DNA of 35,047 nucleotides from Frankiaceae bacterium. Lineage in GTDB: Bacteria; Actinomycetota; Actinomycetes; JAFAQI01. Positions 31,301 through 35,047 of this stretch are shown in pieces. Below the pieces are notes generated by a model, which saw only the letters and a program-made list of their open reading frames with translations, ran no database searches and was not told where the DNA came from. The position numbers and the translations under genes are program-made. Positions within the stretch are counted from its first letter, which is position 1. Every line of letters starts with the position of its first letter. The stretch covers positions 1-35,047 of the forward strand of contig JAFAZI010000179.1 of NCBI GenBank assembly GCA_019239875.1, in the 5' to 3' direction.

Positions 31301-32659
31301 TTACATGCGCTCGAAGCTACGGAAGCGTTCCCAGTCGGTGACCGCGGCGTTGAACGCCGTCACCTCGACGTGGGCGGCATTCGCGTAGTGGTCGACGACC
31401 TCGTCACCCATCGCGGCGCGCGCGATCTTGCTGCTTGAGAGCAGCTCGCCCGCCTCGGCCAAGGTGGTCGGCACTCGCTCGGCGTCGGAGGTGTACGCGT
31501 TTCCGTCGTACGGCCCCTCGAGCGGTAGCTCGTTCTCGATGCCGTGCAGTCCGGCGGCGATCATCGCGGCGACCGCAAGGTAGGGGTTCACGTCGCCACC
31601 GGGCACACGGTTCTCGAACCGCAGGCTCGGGCCGTGACCGACCACCCGCAGCGAGCACGTGCGGTTGTCCAGGCCCCACTTCACGGCGGTCGGCGCGAAC
31701 GAGCCCGCTTGGTAACGCTTGTAGGAGTTGATGTTCGGCGCGAAGAAGTAGGAGAGCTCGCGCAGCCCGGCGAGCTGGCCGGCGAGGAACTGGTCGAAGA
31801 CCGGCGAGGTGCCGTGCTCGCTGTCGCCCGCGAACACGGGTTCGCCATCGGCGGTCCGCAGCGACAGGTGGATGTGGCACGAGTTGCCCTCGCGCTCGTT
31901 GTACTTCGCCATGAAGGTCAGCGCCGAGCCGTGCTGCGCCGCGATCTCCTTGGCGCCGTTCTTGTAGATCACATGGTTGTCGCACGTGGTCAGCGCGTCG
32001 GCGTACTTGAACGCGATCTCATGCTGTCCGGGGTTGCACTCACCCTTCGCGGACTCCACCTGCATGCCGGCCTCGCGCATGGCGAGACGGATCGCGCGAA
32101 GCAGCGGCTCGACCCGCGAGGTGCCCAGTACCGAGTAGTCGATGTTGTATTGATTCGCGGGGATCAGATCTGCATACCGCTTGTCCCAGGCCTGTTCGTA
32201 GCTGTCGTTGAACACGATGAACTCGAGCTCCGTGCCGACCATCGCGGTCCAGCCGCGCTCGGCCAGCCGCTCGAGCTGGCGGGCGAGGATCTGGCGCGGC
32301 GACTGCGCGACGGGCGCGCCGTCGAGCCACTGGACATCCGCGATCAGCATCGCGGTCCCGGGCTGCCACGGCACCCGTCGCAACGTGGCGAAGTCCGGGA
32401 CCATGACGAGGTCGCCGTAGCCGCGATCCCACGACGAGATGTCGTAGCCGCCGACGGTGTTCATCTCGATGTCGACCGCGAGCAGGTAGTTGCAACCCTC
32501 AGTGCCGTGTCCCACGACGTCTTCGAGGAAGTACTCCGCGTCGCAGCGTTTGCCTTGCAGCCGGCCCTGCATGTCGACGATGGCGATGATCACCGTGTCC
32601 ACCGCGCCGGCATGGACATCGGCCCGCAACTGCTCGAGTGTCAGCGGATCAGCCGGCAT
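31301..32659 (-). CDS. Glutamine synthetase-like gamma-glutamyl-amine ligase (GlnA4-type)
   Basis: A 452-residue homologue of glutamine synthetase. It keeps the metal-binding Glu in GTELEFIVF, ESAKGECNPGQHEI, the His in NSCHIHLSL and RFENRVPGGDVNPYLA. The divergent DNRTCSLRVVGHG segment and the absence of a normal adenylylation site separate it from true GlnA. Relatives (GlnA3/GlnA4 in Streptomyces, PuuA) join glutamate to amines such as putrescine or ethanolamine. The start is ATG 32659 with GGAGG eight bases before it; ATG 32674 would contain that site. The gene order ligase, amidase, aldehyde dehydrogenase and SDR matches the mycobacterial glnA4 region. The amine cannot be told. Confidence 0.88.
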   Translation of the reverse strand: MPADPLTLEQLRADVHAGAVDTVIIAIVDMQGRLQGKRCDAEYFLEDVVGHGTEGCNYLLAVDIEMNTVGGYDISSWDRGYGDLVMVPDFATLRRVPWQPGTAMLIADVQWLDGAPVAQSPRQILARQLERLAERGWTAMVGTELEFIVFNDSYEQAWDKRYADLIPANQYNIDYSVLGTSRVEPLLRAIRLAMREAGMQVESAKGECNPGQHEIAFKYADALTTCDNHVIYKNGAKEIAAQHGSALTFMAKYNEREGNSCHIHLSLRTADGEPVFAGDSEHGTSPVFDQFLAGQLAGLRELSYFFAPNINSYKRYQAGSFAPTAVKWGLDNRTCSLRVVGHGPSLRFENRVPGGDVNPYLAVAAMIAAGLHGIENELPLEGPYDGNAYTSDAERVPTTLAEAGELLSSSKIARAAMGDEVVDHYANAAHVEVTAFNAAVTDWERFRSFERM

Positions 32660-32688
32660 CCCCGTTCCCTCCATGAAGGTCTGCCGAC

Positions 32689-32711
32689 CGTACCTCTTGG
32701 ACCCCGGTACG
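32689..32711. promoter_or_regulatory. Inverted repeat between regulator and ligase genes (operator candidate)
   Basis: CGTACC (32689-32694) and GGTACG (32706-32711) are perfect inverted arms separated by 11 bp. They lie in the 66-bp gap between the FadR-type regulator stop and the ligase start, about 30 bp before the ligase start. A GntR-family dimer could bind here to control an internal promoter of the operon. A weak RNA hairpin is the alternative. Confidence 0.4.
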
Positions 32712-32725
32712 TCGATCCGGGCCCG

Positions 32726-33451
32726 TCAGGACAGCAGGCCGCGGAGAAGTGCGGCGGTGCCGTCGCAGTGCTCCTCCATCTCGGTGCGGGCGAGGTCGGG
32801 CTGGCCGGACAGGATCGCTGCGACGATCGCGGCGTGCTGGCGGTCGGAGTGGTGAATGTTCGCCGGGATGACGGGGATCGCGCGCAGCAGCTCGGTCAGC
32901 CGCATCTGCACATCGGCGACGACGGCCGCCACCGACGCGCTCTCGCCGGCCGCCGCGATCGCCATGTGCAGCCGCGAGTCGGCGAGCCGCCGGCTCTCTG
33001 GCGGGGCGTCGGTCGCCTCGCGCAGACACCGCGACAGCGTCGAGCGGTCGGCCGCCGACAGCGACCGCGTAGCGGCTAGCGCTGCCGCTCCGGGCTCGAC
33101 GATCCGGCGCAGGTCCAGCGTGTCGCTGAGTGCCGGCCGAGCCGCCTCGTCGAGACGTTTCGCCGTCGACGGGTCAGCCGGCGCCACGACGAAGGTGCCG
33201 CCGCCGCGGCCGCGCCGGGACTCGACGAGGGCTGCGTCACGCAACGCGGCGATTGCTTCCCGCAACGTGACACGTGAGACGCCGAGGGTCTCAGCCAGCT
33301 CGCGCTCTGGTGGCAGTCGTTCACCGCCGACCAGGACACCGAGCCGGATGCTCTGCGCAAGCCGCTCGACGGTGACCTCGAAGGCGTTGCGGACCGGCAC
33401 CGGCGAGAACACCGACTTCGCCCAGAGCGCTTCGACGCTGCCAGCTGTCAC
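32726..33451 (-). CDS. FadR-subfamily GntR transcriptional regulator
   Basis: A 241-residue regulator. The N-terminal winged helix has LAQSIRLGVLVGGERLPPERELAETLGVSRVTLREAIAAL in adjoining pieces, the typical GntR signature, and GRGGGTFVV closes the wing. The C-terminal FCD all-helical domain includes DLRRIVEPGAAALAA, a metal/ligand-type His in RLHMAIAAAGES and HHSDRQHAAIVAAI. It probably senses an amine-derived acid and controls this operon. The start GTG 33451 lacks a good Shine-Dalgarno and is a best guess, 29 bp after the amidase stop. Confidence 0.9.
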   Translation of the reverse strand: MTAGSVEALWAKSVFSPVPVRNAFEVTVERLAQSIRLGVLVGGERLPPERELAETLGVSRVTLREAIAALRDAALVESRRGRGGGTFVVAPADPSTAKRLDEAARPALSDTLDLRRIVEPGAAALAATRSLSAADRSTLSRCLREATDAPPESRRLADSRLHMAIAAAGESASVAAVVADVQMRLTELLRAIPVIPANIHHSDRQHAAIVAAILSGQPDLARTEMEEHCDGTAALLRGLLS

Positions 33452-33480
33452 CGCGTGGAGTCTAGGAGCGCGCCCGCGGC

Positions 33481-34257
33481 TCACTGCGGCTCCCCGATCC
33501 CGTAGTCGACCCGCGCTGCGGTCTTGGGGTGAGCCGAGAACTCCTTGCTGGCCTTGACGAACTCGCGAAACAGCGCGGTGCCGCTGTCCACCTCCGGGTG
33601 CCACTGCACGCCGATCGCCCACGTCTTGTCGCACACCTCGAACGCCTCGACGGTGCCGTCGTCCGCCCACCCCTGCGCGACGGTGGAGACCGGCAATGTT
33701 GCGACGGCCTGATGGTGGTACGTCGCGACGTCACACGCGTCCCCGAGCCAGCCAGCCAGTCGCGTGCCGCCAGCAAGCGCCACGTCATGCCGGCCGTGCT
33801 TGCCGACGACCGGGCGGTGTGACTCGTTGGCGACGACGTCCGGCAGATGCTGCACGAGAGTTCCGCCGAGGGCGACCGACAGGACCTGCATGCCACGACA
33901 CACGCCGAGCACGGGCATGTCGCGCGCGAGCGCATCGCGGACCAGCGCGATCTCCCAGTCGTCGCGGTCGCGGCGGGGCGGTCCGGTCTCCGGATGGCGC
34001 TCGGCATCGCCGTAGCTGGTCGGATCGACGTCGGCACCGCCGCTGAGCAACAGGCCATGAACACCGTTGAGCGCGGACGCCGCCGCGAGGTGCGGATCGG
34101 CGGCGGCCGGAGGCAGCAGCATCGGCACGCCGCCGACGGCGGCGATCGCATCGGCGTACGTGGTCGGAAGGAGGTCGGCGGGCTCGTCCCACACGCCGAA
34201 GGCCGCTGCCTCCCGGTAGGTCGTCAGGCCGATCCGTGGTGGCAGGTTGCCGGTCAT
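33481..34257 (-). CDS. Gamma-glutamyl-gamma-aminobutyrate hydrolase-like amidase (class I GATase, C26)
   Basis: A 258-residue class I amidotransferase-fold hydrolase of the PuuD type: IGLTTYREAAAFGVWD, LLLSGGADVDPTSYG, the nucleophile Cys120 in GVCRGMQVLSVALGG, and the His-x-Glu of the triad in GVQWHPEVD. It should remove glutamate from a gamma-glutamylated acid at the end of the pathway. The ATG at 34257 overlaps the stop of the upstream oxidoreductase (ATGA) and has GGGAAGG seven bases before it. Confidence 0.93.
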   Translation of the reverse strand: MTGNLPPRIGLTTYREAAAFGVWDEPADLLPTTYADAIAAVGGVPMLLPPAAADPHLAAASALNGVHGLLLSGGADVDPTSYGDAERHPETGPPRRDRDDWEIALVRDALARDMPVLGVCRGMQVLSVALGGTLVQHLPDVVANESHRPVVGKHGRHDVALAGGTRLAGWLGDACDVATYHHQAVATLPVSTVAQGWADDGTVEAFEVCDKTWAIGVQWHPEVDSGTALFREFVKASKEFSAHPKTAARVDYGIGEPQ

Positions 34258-35047
34258 GGCGCGGCCTTCCCCAGCACGGGCTCGGCCACGACGCGGCCCG
34301 GTACCAGGTCGCCGAAGAGGTCGAGGGCGACGGGAGTGCCTGGTTCCGTGTCACCGATGTCCAGATAGGCATACGCGATCGACGCGGCGACGGTGTAGCC
34401 GAACCCCGCAGAGGTGACGCGGCCACTCACCCGGCCGTCGACCAGCACCGGCTCACTGCCCAACGCAACCCGCGCTGGATCGTCGAGCACGATCGCGCAG
34501 AGCTTGCGCGTCAGGCCCCGATCCTTCGCGGCGAGCAATGCGTCCCGGCCCTCGAAGCCGCCGGCCTTGTCCAGCTTCACGCAGAAGCCCAGCTTCGCCT
34601 CGTACGGCGAGGTCTCCGGCGTGATGTCCGTCCCCCACACCCGGTATCCCTTCTCGAGTCGCATCGACTCGATCGCGCGGTAACCGCCGGCCACGAGCCC
34701 GCACCCCTCCCCGGCCTGCCACAGCGAGGACCACAACCGCGCACCGAACTCCGACGGCGCATACAGCTCCCACCCGTGTTCGCCGACGAAGGTGACCTGA
34801 AGCGCTCGGACCGGTACGTCGCCGACGCTCAGCTCTTGCGACGTCATGAACGGGAAAGCGTCGCTCGACAGGTCGGCGGACGTGAGCCGGCCGAGGATGT
34901 CGCGCGCCGCTGGGCCCCACAACGCGTACGTGCAGTACAGACCGGTGACGTCCGCGACGCGCACGCGGTCCATGCGTCGCCGGGCCTGCTTGCGAAGCCA
35001 CGCGGCATCGTGCGTCCCGTACGCCGTACCGGTGACGATCAGGAAGG
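34254..35047 (-). CDS. FAD-dependent oxidoreductase with GcvT domain (sarcosine/dimethylglycine dehydrogenase-like), partial
   Basis: The open frame reaches the right edge, so only the last 263 residues are visible. They form the aminomethyltransferase (GcvT-like) region: FLIVTGTAYGTHDAAWLRKQ, DVTGLYCTYALWGPAARDIL, FVGEHGWELYAP, ESMRLEKGYRVWGTDI and TSPYEAKLGF, ending with a beta-barrel GRVTSAGFGYTV. This is the C-terminal half of dimethylglycine/sarcosine dehydrogenase-like enzymes, in which the domain passes formaldehyde to tetrahydrofolate after FAD-dependent N-demethylation. The FAD domain should lie to the right. It is the first visible gene of the amine operon. Confidence 0.88.
   Translation of the reverse strand, partial: FLIVTGTAYGTHDAAWLRKQARRRMDRVRVADVTGLYCTYALWGPAARDILGRLTSADLSSDAFPFMTSQELSVGDVPVRALQVTFVGEHGWELYAPSEFGARLWSSLWQAGEGCGLVAGGYRAIESMRLEKGYRVWGTDITPETSPYEAKLGFCVKLDKAGGFEGRDALLAAKDRGLTRKLCAIVLDDPARVALGSEPVLVDGRVSGRVTSAGFGYTVAASIAYAYLDIGDTEPGTPVALDLFGDLVPGRVVAEPVLGKAAP

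Noticed and set aside
31544-33079. A 511-codon plus-strand frame opposite the ligase and regulator genes
   Set aside because: It spans the antisense of two well-recognised genes and has no recognisable domain.

Overview
The window is high-GC chromosomal DNA from an actinobacterium that makes mycothiol. The evidence is a recognisable mshD, a DinB/mycothiol-transferase-type protein, an actinobacterial GlnR-type regulator, a cysteine leader peptide of the actinobacterial type, many GTG/TTG starts and strong C/G third-position bias. I cannot place it to genus. No rRNA, tRNA, CRISPR array or insertion sequence was recognised, and no stretch over 300 bases lacks a gene.

Region 1 (1-985): a 3-mercaptopyruvate/thiosulfate sulfurtransferase gene runs off the left edge on the minus strand. 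It is preceded by a 25-residue leader peptide with clustered Cys codons, probably a cysteine-sensing attenuator. Three near-identical 17-bp palindromes spaced exactly 31 bp apart fill the gap to the next, divergent gene.

Region 2 (986-11538): a surface-glycan block. Two paralogous GT-C-like polytopic proteins lie on opposite strands around a DHA2-type exporter. The second ends a tightly coupled minus-strand operon of zinc-ribbon methyltransferase, GT2 polyprenyl-phosphate-sugar-synthase-like enzyme, methyltransferase and GT-C protein. An ECF sigma factor with a membrane partner and gmd (GDP-mannose 4,6-dehydratase) follow. This block separates genes that in mycobacteria sit close together (cysA/sseA, lmeA, glnR, mshD).

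Region 3 (11535-19282): the conserved core of lmeA-like, MoaD-like and hydrolase genes diverging from glnR-mshD. After it come an SRPBCC protein, a DoxX-like protein, poorly known small proteins, a lipoprotein, a 59-residue zinc-ribbon protein and a pair of overlapping fluC/crcB genes.

Region 4 (18914-28168): neutral ceramidase with an MBL hydrolase and a DUF1330 protein; a GNAT acetyltransferase; a gamma carbonic anhydrase; a DinB protein; a DUF559/AbiEi-like nuclease-fold gene bracketed by two copies of a long palindrome; DUF1272; a two-domain dCTP deaminase; and a secreted EXORDIUM-like/TIG protein.

Region 5 (28332-35047): a seven-gene minus-strand operon: FAD oxidoreductase with GcvT domain (cut by the right edge), gamma-glutamyl-amine hydrolase, FadR-type regulator, glutamine-synthetase-like ligase, aldehyde dehydrogenase and two SDRs. 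It looks like gamma-glutamylated amine catabolism and resembles the mycobacterial glnA4 neighbourhood.

The best candidates for something undescribed are the palindrome-bracketed nuclease gene (24154-25207), the phased triple palindrome (902-980), and the glycan block with its duplicated GT-C proteins.
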